NCBI RefSeq assembly: GCF_043641665.1
Contig: NC_092181.1
Coordinates: 11,563,818 to 11,627,817, forward strand
Direction of reading: 5' to 3'
Source of the DNA: Enoplosus armatus
Lineage: Eukaryota; Chordata; Actinopteri; Centrarchiformes; Enoplosidae
DNA length: 64,000 nucleotides
Shown: one piece after another, positions 46,293 through 58,229 of the stretch
Numbering within the stretch: position 1 is the first letter of the stretch
How the letters are laid out: each line of letters opens with the position of its first letter
The notes under the pieces: generated by a model
The model's input: only the letters and a program-made list of their open reading frames with translations
The model's database searches: none
What the model was told of the DNA's origin: nothing
Translations under genes and position numbers: made by a program

Positions 46293-48135
46293 ATGAGTGT
46301 GATGAATAAAGAGGGGTGGACCTCACATGCCCTGTTACACAAACCTGTGGGAGCCCCCCCCCCCCCCTTGTCACATGGGAACCCTCATCTGTTCATGGAC
46401 GCAGGTAAACACATGGAGTTTTTAACTGGAGGCAGTCAAAGTTTCTCCTCTGGCCTCAGCAGGACTTTGACTTTCAGTGGAGGTGGTGTGGATGCGAAAA
46501 GGACTGAGTGAGTTGAAAAATCTGTGCCATGAACCCTCTTCCACCCTCCTCATCCACCCAGCCTCCAGCAGCATCCACCATATGTGTGGGGGATTTGCTG
46601 GATAACCACTCTGCCGTCTCAATCAGCCTGAAAAATGCAAAGCAGACTCGCGATCGTCTCTGCATTTTGGATGACGTCAAAGATGGCTGGAAAAAACTGC
46701 AAGGCCCAGCTCTCCTGGCTGTTGGGTCATCTGCGGCTATCTGTAGCACTACTGATATTATCGCTGTACCATCCTGCACTACAACAAACGAATGGACAAT
46801 CTGGTCTGGGAGAGGTGACACCGTATAAATACACAGACAAGGAGGATTCTTTTTAAATAGAAATCACCAGTTGTACGCTTTCTGCCAAATTCTCTCTGCC
46901 GACAAACACACAAATATTCAAGTAGAACGTACTGAATGTCAGTAAAACTGCCAACCATGTCAGCTTCACCACTTCTTCCACTACACTTGCTGGTATTAAC
47001 CTTCGCCAATCACTCGCACTGAACCACGCAGCAAACGCAGAGTGACAAAGTTTACATACGAATCACCTCTGGTGGTCAGACTGCTGTAGCTGTTTGGTGT
47101 GTAGAGAAGCCAGCCAGGCACAGGACGACGACGACGAGTCAGGTGGCTGTATGTGAAGCTGTTCTAGTCGCAGCTTAACACAGCTGCCCGCCTCTACATA
47201 CAAAATTTCCATTCACTTTCTGTAGAATTTAGACTTTAGAAGTTTTCCGATCACCGAAATGAGACTTGTGCTTTTGGTGTGTTGATGCATTTGAGGTTGT
47301 TTTACTCACGGAGGCTGAACTGTAGGTTTCAGAGTGGAGCTTTACCCACAGTGCTCCACTTTTTCCCTGATGGAGGTGAACCCACATCACTGCAAATGAC
47401 ACAATTTAAATAATAGATAGAAGAAAAAAGAAAACCATACAGCATCCATTCCGTCATCTCATGTCAACATGTTGCCTTACTTGAATTGTTCTTAATGATC
47501 TCAGACCATTGTGTACAGAGCTGCTTGTGTCATGCTTGAGACATTAACCTGCACAGACCCAGACACACTAAAAACCACTAAAAACCCCGTTCCAGTGTTT
47601 TTTCCTCTTTAATAGTGCAGATCTCTGATCAGTTTCCCACTTTATCAGTTCTTAAACATGAGTCTCTCACTGCGGCCATCTCGCTGTATTCTGATTTTTC
47701 CTCTCCAAATTCCACGTGCAGAGTTTAATAACATCAGAATACAAACTACATTAAGTGTGATGCTGAAGGTTTGTTGATATTCTAATTATTTTGCTCGATT
47801 GTTTATTATTTTCTGTTATTTTCCCCGACTCGAGCATCTTATCCCACGAAAGTGACTGCTGACCCCGCTGACGAGAGAAAACGACACAGATTGCAGCATG
47901 CAGGCGAAACTTTAGCTGATATGTCTGAGATAATCTGGTTTTATTTATCAGGTTACCACGAAACAGACTGAGCTGTAATTAACTGTGAAAGAAAGTGAAA
48001 CTCACCTTTGGGTCCAATCGTGCTTCCTGGGGAAATCAGAGCAGCCTTTGTTTACATCTTTTTTTAAATAACTGCATCCCACCTCTAACATACTGCTCCT
48101 TTCTTTCTTTCAAGATGATCTTCTATAATTCTCAT

Positions 48136-48178
48136 TGTAATAATAATAACAATAATAATAATAACAACAACAACAACG
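48136..48178. repeat. (AAT)n/(AAC)n trinucleotide tract
   Basis: Interrupted AAT and AAC units; reads as poly-Asn in one frame. Confidence 0.9.
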
Positions 48179-48956
48179 ATTATCATAATTCTAATACAGG
48201 TCAGACAAACCCCCCCTTGTGCTTGCTATAACCTGTGAAATAAACAAGCGAGCGTTGGCTGTCTGGTGTTTTACTTGAACTTGAAGAACGGTGATGCTGA
48301 AGAGTTTTTATGAATGAGAGAGCACACGGTGCCATTATGAAACTGTGAGTGACGAGAGAGGATAAAAACCATGAGCCAAGAGTTGCTGCGTTTTTTTAAA
48401 AAAAGACTTAAAATAGAGGTCCTGAATGAGGGTATTTTGTTTTGCTTTGTCTTCCATTTTTTTCCTCCCACGACTCTTTAAAACTGGCATTATTGTACCA
48501 GATGTGGCAATCAGGCATCCATGACATTTTGTCCTCTTCCTGGATTTTACTTCACCTTCATTGTTTCGCTGCCTTTTAATGCTACAGAGGAAGATGTGTT
48601 GTCTTCTTCACTGGCTGCTGTAGCCGTAGCATTTAGCTTCTTCGTCTTTTCCTCCACATGATGCTGCTGTTTGTAAAATGTCACCTTCACAATTCTTGGA
48701 GGAGTGTGTTATGAGGACGTAAACAGTTAATGGGCCATGGGTACAGAGTTTTGGAAAGGTCACACACTTGACACACAAGCTTCAGAGAGTTGAGGGGTGA
48801 CATTATCGCTCCGCCTTTCTCATATGTCCTTCTCATTTGTCAACAGTCGCAGAAACAGACAATGTGAAGCTATCGCGCAAAAATCTGGCAGGATATCAGG
48901 CACTTGATGCTGTGTACAACTTTCTGTGTATGTGTGTATATTATTCAGATTTAAAC

Positions 48957-48957
<1 letters not shown>

Positions 48958-48994
<37 letters not shown>
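48958..48994. repeat. (ATT)n microsatellite
   Basis: About twelve ATT units. Confidence 0.95.
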
Positions 48995-48995
<1 letters not shown>

Positions 48996-49559
48996 TGCGA
49001 GATGTTTGTTTTACAGCCAAAGCATGTAACATGTTGCTTTAAGCCTTTTTAAATGGGCTACACACAAGACTTGACTGTACGATGTCTACATTTCCACAGT
49101 GGCCTGTTATTGATATATTAAAAAAAAATAATAAAGTTATGATTTGTAGCCTGATTCCCTCTGTACAGATGTCATGACTATATTGAAATATATAAATACA
49201 TACAGTATATATATTTAACACAAACTTGAGTTCTAATACGTCACGTGGGTGCTTGGGGCATATATGTACAAAATGCTGAGTGTGTATTGTACTTCAGATT
49301 TCATCTCTCATTTCTTAATGGTTTACTTTTGTTGCGTTAAGACGACTGTATAGTGATGTATTAAACTTTGCAAGCAGTACCAGAGTAATATTGTGGCTTT
49401 TATTTATTTCAAGCGGTTGTATCGACTGCAGCTTTTCCTCAGGATGATGTTGAAGGATAAGCCTGGTATTATTCTTTATTTTTATTAATATTAACAAATC
49501 ACGTGAAAACAACAATTAATTTATTAACAAGTAGTTTAGAATATGGAGTAGTAAATTGA

Positions 49560-49976
49560 TCTGTGCCACAGAGATCTATTAAAAACACGTCGGTACGCTA
49601 AACTGTTGCTGACATGTTCCTTCATTGCCATGAACACACACACTAGTTTATTTTGAGTCAATCTCACACACACTGTCCTGCAGGTGTAAATACTCATTAG
49701 CGCACCAAATGTGTATTCATCCACAGCTGGAGATAGTCCCCAGCAAATGCACCATTTACTCCTGTTTGAGTAACATCTGCCAAAAACTGCAGCCCAGCTG
49801 TTTTAGGAAATGACTGAGTCTTTTTAAAAAAAATGAATCTAAATATTTGTGACCTGCTGTTAAAGATTTACATCTTCAGTAGGAACCAACAGACGTGAGG
49901 CTAAATGTCACAGGCAAGGTTGAAGGAACTAACACATTGTTGGTTTTGGTCTTTTCATGGGATTTGTTAACAATAA
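49560..49976. repeat. Long repeat copy B, partner at 41267-41698
   Basis: See copy A. It begins with CTGTGCCACAGAG and ends at CTTTTCATGGGATTTG plus a short tail; same orientation as copy A. Confidence 0.85.
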
Positions 49977-50995
49977 GAAAAATACAGAGTAACGCCAGCT
50001 TTATCTTTTAACTTTAGAGTGTGGCTGTTGTCATGGTTATCAGTAATTTAGTTTAAAGATGGAGCTTAAATGTCTGATATTATGCCTATGGATGTCACAG
50101 GCCCCTGGTGATTGTCATTTAACATTACTTGTTGAGAAGGCAGAGAGCTCAATCAGACGTGTGCCCTGCAGTCTTATAATAAAGAGTCTGATCTGATCTG
50201 TTTTTCTGACATCAGTCTGAACAGTGCATATAGTACGCTATAGTAACCCCACAGTAAAGTTAGTAAGCAGGACCTGATTATGCTTGATATGTTTATTCAT
50301 AAAGGTAATTCATATCATCTCTTCTATTTAAGCCAGGTGCAGGATAACACAGGGTAACAGACTCAATGAAAGAAAAACTGTATTCTGGACTAAAGCTTCA
50401 AAAGGGTTATTGCCTTTTCTCAGTCCATTGAATCTGTTGTCTTGCACCAGACCTAAACATAAGAGTTTTACTCCAAAAAATACCTTTCTGTACCTTTTTT
50501 GACTCCTGTTTTGTTAATTTCTGGACTTGAAAATGTGATGAAAATATTTTTGAGTAGCCTTGAGGCATGATGGAGGAGAATCCCCCCCCCCCCCATTGTA
50601 CCTGCATCAAGTCTTAAATTCTGCTCCACTGTTTCAAGCCAGCAACAGCAAAGAAATACTTCACCTTAGTGTCCCAGAAGCAGCTGCAGCTTCATATACA
50701 AAATCAGACAGGTTGTTTATCATCATTTATTTTATTTTTTGATCAAAAACACTCCAGCAGAATGTTTGATTTGATAATAGAAAAATTACAGACATTTGTC
50801 TAATGGAAAAATAGATCTCTCTGTCAGTAAAGAACCAATCATTCAATCTTCAGTGTGCCAGAAAAAATAAAAACGACTATTCACCCCTCACCATAAACAT
50901 TTAAACACACAAGACAAACCATGGTTGAGAAGCAGCAGGTAGAGACACAAACAGCAAATCAACAGTCAGACGACGTCAGTTTGTTTCATCTGTCT

Positions 50996-51199
50996 TCAGG
51001 CTGCTGACTGAAGAACGTATACCAGGTCCTTCATCGCCTCAAACTTTTTATTGAACTCATCTGGATTTTCAATCACACTGAGCTGCAGAGAGAAATTGGA
51101 ATCAGGCTGAAGGCTGTCGCTCCAATTTCTTCTCCTTAATGAAAAGAAATGACCTCCAGAGTAGTAAGTGATGACGCGGTGGCTCCACAGCGTCAGCAT
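50996..51199 (-). other. Unassigned open frame or candidate terminal exon
   Basis: A 67-codon frame ending at TGA (50996). A good splice acceptor, TTTCTCTCTGCAG, sits within it at about 51080-51092; the part after it reads LSVIENPDEFNKKFEAMKDL and ends VYVLQSAA, with an amphipathic, coding-like composition. I do not recognise the protein. Without a matched upstream exon it remains a candidate only. Confidence 0.25.
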
Positions 51200-52119
51200 T
51201 AACAGTTTCTACTAGTTTAAATGTTGAGATGCAGGTTCACAAAACAGCATTGAGCCACAGTTACACTGTGGAGAGAAGCCAGAGGACATATACTTTCTTC
51301 TGACTGAATCGTCAGTTTGTCCATTTTGTCTGTCCTTCAGGGCATTAAAGGCTTTAAAACAAAAACAAAAACAAAAAAAGGTGGCAAGAAAACAAATGAC
51401 TTAAAATTCAGCCAGCAGCAGTGACTGCACCACCATGTTCAAACCACCAGGAGGCAGCACTATCAAGGCACATCAAACAGTTAGAAAGGACCACTGCATC
51501 ACTCACAACAAATCTGACTTTGCATAGGGAAAAAAATGTGTGAACTTGGTCTGTGTTTCTCTCCTTAATCACTGGATCATTTTACATCTTAAGGCCCCAA
51601 AAATGTCTCAAATGAAACAATGTCAGCAGGAAAAATCTCTCTTTGGTTGAACTTACGAGACACTACTCTTATTTTAAAACTGACAAAGGTTGTGAAATAC
51701 TGCGTTGGATGTACCTACAGTATGTCGTCCAGTGCCTGGCCTCAGGTTCTGGTGCTTCAGACCACATTTGTCCCATAAAAACAAGCATGTCTTCAAGTAA
51801 CGTCTCCATCGTATGTGCTTGTAGCTCGTCCTGTCCTTCAGAGTCCTTCATGAGTAAACATAATTTAAACCAACTAAATGAGAAAATGGACCTTGACGTC
51901 CCACGAAGGCTGCAAAACGGAATTGGCAACAAACTTACATTGTGCAAAAACATGTATAACAGGATATCTCTTTTAGGAGAAATACATTTTGGTCTTTCAC
52001 AAGTCAATTCTTTACAGTGTCAAACGTAGACATGGTGAAACATGAACATCTTGTAACCGTCTTTGTTGTTATTCATGTTTTAAAACATTGATTTCACAAT
52101 TTTACAGCTCTTGTTACTC

Positions 52120-52125
<6 letters not shown>

Positions 52126-52172
<47 letters not shown>
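52126..52172. repeat. (TG)n microsatellite
   Basis: Pure TG tract between ube2o and sphk1. A second, interrupted TG tract is at 52599-52633. Confidence 0.95.
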
Positions 52173-52176
<4 letters not shown>

Positions 52177-52762
52177 GCCTTGAGGTGAAATAAACTGAAA
52201 TGCATCCTTCAGTCAGCGTCAGGACAGTTTGCTAATGTCCCAAATGATTACTTGTGGTGAGGAGGAAGAATAAGAGCGCCCTGTCAGGAACACAACGCCG
52301 CCTACCTCATGCAGCATTTAACAAGTCGATATACCCCCCCCCATCCTCCTCCTCCTCCTCCCTCCCCTCTCTGTGTACTCCCTATGCTCACCAATATGCT
52401 CGTTTAACCTGCTTCAACCCCCCAAAAACCCTTGTTTAAGGCATGACTACATTTCACTTTGACTCAGGCGACAACACATTTAAACATCATGACTTTCCTG
52501 CCAGAAGCCTAGGTCATCATTTCCTCGTTGCTACTTAAAGCTCAATGGTAAGGACACCTAGGTGATGATCATTAATAAATCTGCCATAGGCACGGCCTGT
52601 GTGTGTGTGTGTGTGGTGTGTGTGTGTGTGTATGTGGAGCCAGAGACACACAGGCCTGCAACCGCTCTGCAGAGCACTGCAGTTACTTAAAGCAGCGGAT
52701 GGATGGATGAGAGCAGAGGAGAAAGAAGAAGAAGAAGAAGAGGAGGAGGAGTGGTATGTTGG

Positions 52763-52901
52763 GATGGAGGATGCAGCCGCGGAGGCACTAAAACACATCA
52801 ATCAGCCGTCCAGGACCAGAGCTGCAGGAGCCACTGAACACGTTTACACTGCTGCCATCAGTCTGGAATGTTCAGCACGCTACAGGAGGTATTTTTCAGG
52901 T
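52763..52901 (+). other. Candidate 5' exon with a splice donor, unassigned
   Basis: ATG at 52763 in GGGATGGAGG context opens MEDAAAEALKHINQPSRTRA, which runs 46 codons to a GTGAGT donor. It follows a GAAGAA/GAGGAG purine tract. No acceptor or continuation was found and no family is recognised, so a non-coding first exon or chance are equally possible. Confidence 0.2.
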
Positions 52902-53097
52902 GAGTTCTGTGTTGTAATTTAATTTTTTGGGAGCACAACTCTCCTGCCTCGTCTGCATCTACTTCAGATAGTGATTTCTTAACTCACAGCCAGTAAACTC
53001 GTAGGTGATTTAGCCAGTTATTCACATGAATGGGATAAACCAGCACCAAACAATTAACTGGACCTTATGATGATACAAGGTGCAAAGAATAGGTGGA

Positions 53098-53759
53098 TTA
53101 AAGAGTCAGTTCACATAAATCACAAAACATTTTGCAGCAGCTTTTAATGTCTATCTCTGAGATTTCTGCCTCGACACCAAGTTTGTTTGATACTTTGTTT
53201 GTGGTGCAATAAAATAATGTATATTTAAAAAGTCCAGAAGTGACAAAATGTTCTGGTTTCTCTGGTTAATCCACAGACCTCACTGTGAACAGTTTTCACT
53301 GGAACTTTCTACAGAAGAAACAGTCCCGATATAAACGGCTGACGGTGAAGTCTGTTGACTTGAGCACCACAAACGAAACTCTGTTTACCTCCATTGATTT
53401 GTGTGGAGGCACAAATCTCAGAGACAGATATTTCAAAACCTGTTCAAATAAAACCAGTTAGTCGTAATCTTTTTAAATGGAATAACTCACACACATATTG
53501 AGACTACAAAAGGCGAAACTGGGAGAGAAATTTACATTATTAAAAGACTACAAATGAATCCACCATCAGGACTGCATGGATGATGGAAACATCAGTGTAA
53601 ATGTATTTCCCAAACAAGTCTTTTGCTAGTTATTATTTAACAATGCAAATCTCTTGCAAATCAAAATTTGAGTGGCAAAAATAAAATCGATGTAAATGAC
53701 TACATGCTAGAGATTAGTGAGAAAATGTTTTATGTCATTTGGGTGAACTAACCCTTTAA
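53098..53759. mobile_element. TTAA-flanked non-autonomous DNA element
   Basis: Left end TTAAAGAGTCAGTTCAC, right end GTGAACTAACCCTTTAA; these are inverted repeats (TTAAAGrGTyAGTTCAC) and each carries TTAA, as expected of piggyBac-type target sites. 662 bp with no transposase frame. I recognise the ends as common in fish genomes. Confidence 0.65.
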
Positions 53760-54946
53760 CTGTGTCTTAAAGGGGCCCTGTGGAGTTTTCCTGTAAACAA
53801 ACAAAAGTTATGTTCACATTTAGTGTTACTCACAAAATGCATTGTGTGAATCATTGAGGTCTAACAAATCCAAACATGCTGAATGCATTTTCTTGCAGTA
53901 TTTTAAATCCAGCATTGTTTACATGCATGTTTACGAGCTTGAAGTCTTCTTCTCTGCCTTTGTTGGTACTTTGCTGCTTAACTTGGCGTTTTACTGCCAC
54001 CTGCTGATCAGTGAAATAGTGCGTCACCTGTGTGTGCAATCATAACACACTGCTGCTCTGTTTTGGCAGCACCCTGCAGACTTAAATATGACTACTTCTC
54101 TATAAGATCTGGATCTTTAGTTCAGAATAAAATCTTATTATTAAAAATAGAAGATATAAGAACTGTTTTTACAGACATGTATCTGTTCTCAAGAGAAATT
54201 AAGGTAACATGGTTGGTTTAGGGAACCAGAATGGAGCTGGCGACTCTTCAAGGCAACCAATCGAACCCTTCTGAATCTGCGACTCCGGTGCTCAGACAAG
54301 TTAGAGGATTTTGGCCTTAATTGAGTGTTTGAGTGTCTCTGTGTTCAATAAACAATCACAAAGCCTCATGACCTCTGTTAAAACTGGGGCAATAACAGCG
54401 CCATGCTTCACGCACACACACAGTCTCCAACGTACTGCAGAGTAGACGTGAAGGCATAAATCCAACCCTTTGCTGTTGCGTAACATGCTGTAATTCAGGT
54501 TGATGTGTCGGCTTCAGCACAGAGAAGAAATCCTCTCCGCGCCGCGACAAACAAGATACTGGAAGCGAAAGACAGTGACGGATTCACTTTCCATGGAGGC
54601 TGAACACGTTTCATCATGAGGTGATGAAATGAGATGATGTGTGTTTGGTCTGTAAATTGATGCTGACATTTCAAAGCTCAGTAAGTGTTCACTATTAAAT
54701 ACATAGATTAATAAAATACATTTCTCATTATTATGCTCATTATTGTGAAATTTCATCCTGTTTCTTTTCACAGAAAAAACTGCAGTCTATTTTTACTTTA
54801 TTTCAGCAGGTTTTTGGAATTTCAAAATTTCCTTTTTTTTTCATTTTTTATCACAAAGTACGGAGCCTCTAAAGTCCTGAAAGATGACATTGTTTATTCT
54901 GTGCACTCAAGTTGACCATAAAAAAATCTATTTTATTTCAGGACAA

Positions 54947-55025
54947 ACAGAGTCAGTTATGTGATTGGCTGTCTGCTTAAACAGACAGCCGATCACAACA
55001 GCCAACATCTCATAACTGACTCTGT
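54947..55025. repeat. Interrupted palindrome, two nested stems
   Basis: Outer arms ACAGAGTCAGTTATG (54947-54961) and CATAACTGACTCTGT (55011-55025) are perfect. The inner arms 54961-54975 and 54982-54996 pair with one G-T type mismatch around the 6-base loop CTTAAA. A 14-base unpaired segment separates the two stems on the right side. Confidence 0.9.
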
Positions 55026-55252
55026 CTTGATTAACAGCTCGAGAGTTTGTGAAATAAAAACAAACATGGAAAAAGGACAGTTTAAAATTACAAATAGTGC
55101 CATACACGCTCTTATTATGAAAGCGAGGAACATTTCATAATAATAAGCTAAGTTTGAAAAATGTATTGGGTTATTTTATAATTTAATGGTTATTATTGTG
55201 TATTTTGTCTGCATTTATTAATATGAGTATTCTTTTCATAATGCCTTACTTA

Positions 55253-55258
55253 TTTATT
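55253..55258 (-). terminator. Candidate sphk1 polyadenylation signal
   Basis: AATAAA on the - strand about 210 nt past the stop codon. Another at 55423-55428 is only 40 nt past the stop and less likely. Confidence 0.35.
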
Positions 55259-55467
55259 TAATACTGAACACTTTGGGTCTCCACACGTGGCACCTGTTCG
55301 TCGTAATATCCCGGGCTACATCTCCCTGTTTTTTCTCTATGTACCGTCGAGAGGCTAACACTGCAGATAACAGTGAAGTCTTACGTCCGTTGCTTTGCTT
55401 CTGTACCTGGACATTAAATGTGTTTATTGGGATTTTAAACAGCAGAGATGAAAGCTGGTGTTGACGT

Positions 55468-58192
55468 TCATCCAGTGATTAATCTCGCGAGGCCTCTGTG
55501 TGCCTCCGCCTGCAGTGGCCCATACTCCACCACTTCTCCGTCTACGGTTATTATCCCTTTGGGTGAATATGGCTCCAGCCGGAGAGCCCGCACCTTAGTG
55601 TGCACCAGATGTTGACAGTTAGTAGCCAGATGTGCGCCCTTCTCCATAGCAAGAAACAGCCTCAGCAGCGCGGCGCGAGATATTCCCGCTCTAACGTAGA
55701 CAAGATGGATGACGCCGTCGTCCGAGGTGGCGTCCGGTGCCGCCAGCAGGTCCTCCGCCAGGTGGGACTGGTACATGGCCAGCATGAGGACAAAGTCTTC
55801 CTCCTGCACCACCACCCAGTCGCTGGGCAGCGGCTGGTCCAGAGGCAGCAACAGGGAGTCGGGCGGGCCGCTGAGGGCTTTAGTGGCGCTTCGAGGAGGC
55901 GTGCTCTCCGTCCTCCTCACTTTGAGGGAGTTGTTGGAGTGGCAGGAGTTGTGGAAGGTGTTCTGGCCGGCGGAGTCCCTGGACGGTCGACACAGCACAG
56001 AGGAGGCCTGGTTGTTGCAGTGCAGTGTCATGTTATTTCTCCAACCCTCCTCGGTGGCGGGCAGGTAGGCCAGCTTGCCCTTGTAGACGCGGAGAGACGC
56101 CAGCCTCACCAGCGTGCCGACGGTGAACCGGGCAGCACCGACGTGACGGTACTTCTCGCTCTCTACGTCCACGTCCGCTACGAAGCCCCAGGCCAGCGAG
56201 AGGAAGGAGAAGAGACGCGGGCTGGAGGAGAGATGGATGGAGACCAGGTCCATACGGGACACGAGTCCTTTACAGAGCAGGAAACCACAGCTGACCAGGA
56301 GCTCCTCACTGGACACCGGCGAGGCTCTGGAGGAGGGACACCGGAGGAGCAAAGGAGCAGAGATGAGTTAACCACTTCCTGGAAACATCTCTCCACAGAG
56401 AGCAACTTATGCTGCCATGATTGTCATGGTTCCCTCTTTCATGACTTTCAGGTGTTAATGTGCGTGGGAACGCCGTAAATTAACCTCTATGCTGTCATTT
56501 GCCAGGTCTCTCTTGTTTGAGAGACAATGTATTTTATGAGAGTCCTTTGTGAAATAAAGGCTAAGTATGAAGGGTATTTATATGAGTGACTGGGTAAGCT
56601 GAAGTATTGTGTAAATTCAGAGAGCAAAGAACGATCAAACAACAGCCAGTAAAAATGATGAAATAACTTAATTCATTAATAAATATAGCTGAGAATCAAG
56701 TTTTAATACTAACTAGTACTGATCACAGAGAGTTGAGTATTAAATGTCATTGGTCAGACTTGTTTATTTATTCTCCTATCACAAATCGATATCTCTCGAT
56801 CTATAAAAGAAAACTTTTCTTCAGACTATATACAAGTTAGAAAAAGTTCAGCGTTTAACACCGATACACGAGCAGTGTGACATGACAGGGTTAAACAGAA
56901 AAAAAGGTTACAACATGTTTATATTCCCCAAACGGTATCCAAGAAGTGTTGAGGTTCTTGACGAAAGAAACAACAGTTCAGAAATCCATTTAGCTGTTAC
57001 GTAGCTTTCGATTATGTTACATGATCTTCATCGAGTTTGCCATGCAGATGTTCAAATTTCTATTTTTTCTGAGCACAGAAGTCATTAAAGTGCAAAATTT
57101 CAACACCTACAACTGGGAAAACTCCACCTGCTGATGAAGATCATGATCAAAAGCTCAGGACAGCTACTAAATGGACTTTGTGGCAGGATTTTGAAGTAGT
57201 ATTGTTTTGATATTGTTATCGAAACTTAGATATCATATCAAACATTTTAAATGATGCTCCGCCCTATTGATAGATAGACACCTACATGGATGGACACAGC
57301 AGATGGACAGACAGCAACCAAGAGTTATAAGATGCCAGATGTTTTTGTTTGTTATGTGAAGCTTGATTTCTGCAACACAACAGCAGCCACCACAGAACTG
57401 CTTCTACTTCAGGGTGCTTTTAGTCAATATTTCCGACCAAATGCACTTGAATGTGTGACAGGTTGTGTTTACAGCTTCCAGACTTAGAAGTAGGAGAGCT
57501 TGTCTTTAAGGAGGCATCAGCTCTAATTAAATGGTCAAAGGTCATGTGGGCAGAGATGCACCAGATCCAAAGTGGACACCAGTCTAGGGCTTCAACTAAT
57601 GATTATTTTTATCATCTATTAATCTTTCAGTCAATGAAAATGTCTGAAAATAGTGAACAATGCAGCGCAAAATCCAAAAATATTTAATTTACAGTGAATA
57701 AAAACAGAGAAAAGCAGTAAATTCTCACAGCACGCATCTTTTCTCCTCAATAAACATCTCAGCCCTACACCAGACCTCTAGACAGAGACATGGTTAAGAA
57801 TCTAGCTTCAAAAATAAGACGGGAAAAATAAAACAGGAAGGTGCACTTAATATTTTTGGAAGTGGGTCGAGGCTCGTGTGTGTTTTGGGGAGCGAGTTAT
57901 AAGAGGAGCGTTATACAATACTGGGGTAACTGACCTTATTGTGTAATCGTCAAAACACGAAGGAGAGAGAGGAGGTAGATGGGGAGTGTGGAGGCCCATG
58001 GAGCTATGACGGGAGTGGGGTGAGGGCTGGGTGGGGGGAGTAGGTTCAATAAACCAGGAGGCTTCAGGGACAAATCTTGGAGGTGGGACAGAATCAGCTT
58101 ATGGGCCTTCAGACATGACAGGCCAGTCAGACAACAAAGACAACCCCATCTGGGAGAATGGAGACAGGGGTTGAAGGTCATGACAACACCCC

Positions 58193-58229
<37 letters not shown>

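Larger units (their letters stand above)
45900..49200 (+). other. Probable ube2o 3' UTR and downstream sequence
   Basis: No further coding sequence. AATAAA hexamers at 46305-46310, 48239-48244 and 49130-49135 are candidate polyadenylation signals; which is used is not decidable here. Contains AAT/AAC (48136-48178) and ATT (48958-48994) trinucleotide tracts. Confidence 0.6.
49200..55467. other. ube2o-sphk1 intergenic interval (convergent 3' ends)
   Basis: Both flanking genes end here. Contents: repeat copy B (49560-49976), a retroposon-like tail (AATAAAGAGTCTGATCTGATC near 50180), unassigned open frames (50996-51199 and 51669-52007 on the - strand, 52763-52901 on the +), (TG)n tracts (52126-52172, 52599-52633), a TTAA-flanked element (53098-53759), another repeat-like segment (53766-54080) and a palindrome (54947-55025). 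No gene can be named. Confidence 0.6.

Noticed and set aside
55600..56478. 292-codon + strand frame
   Set aside because: Antisense shadow of the GC-rich sphk1 terminal exon.
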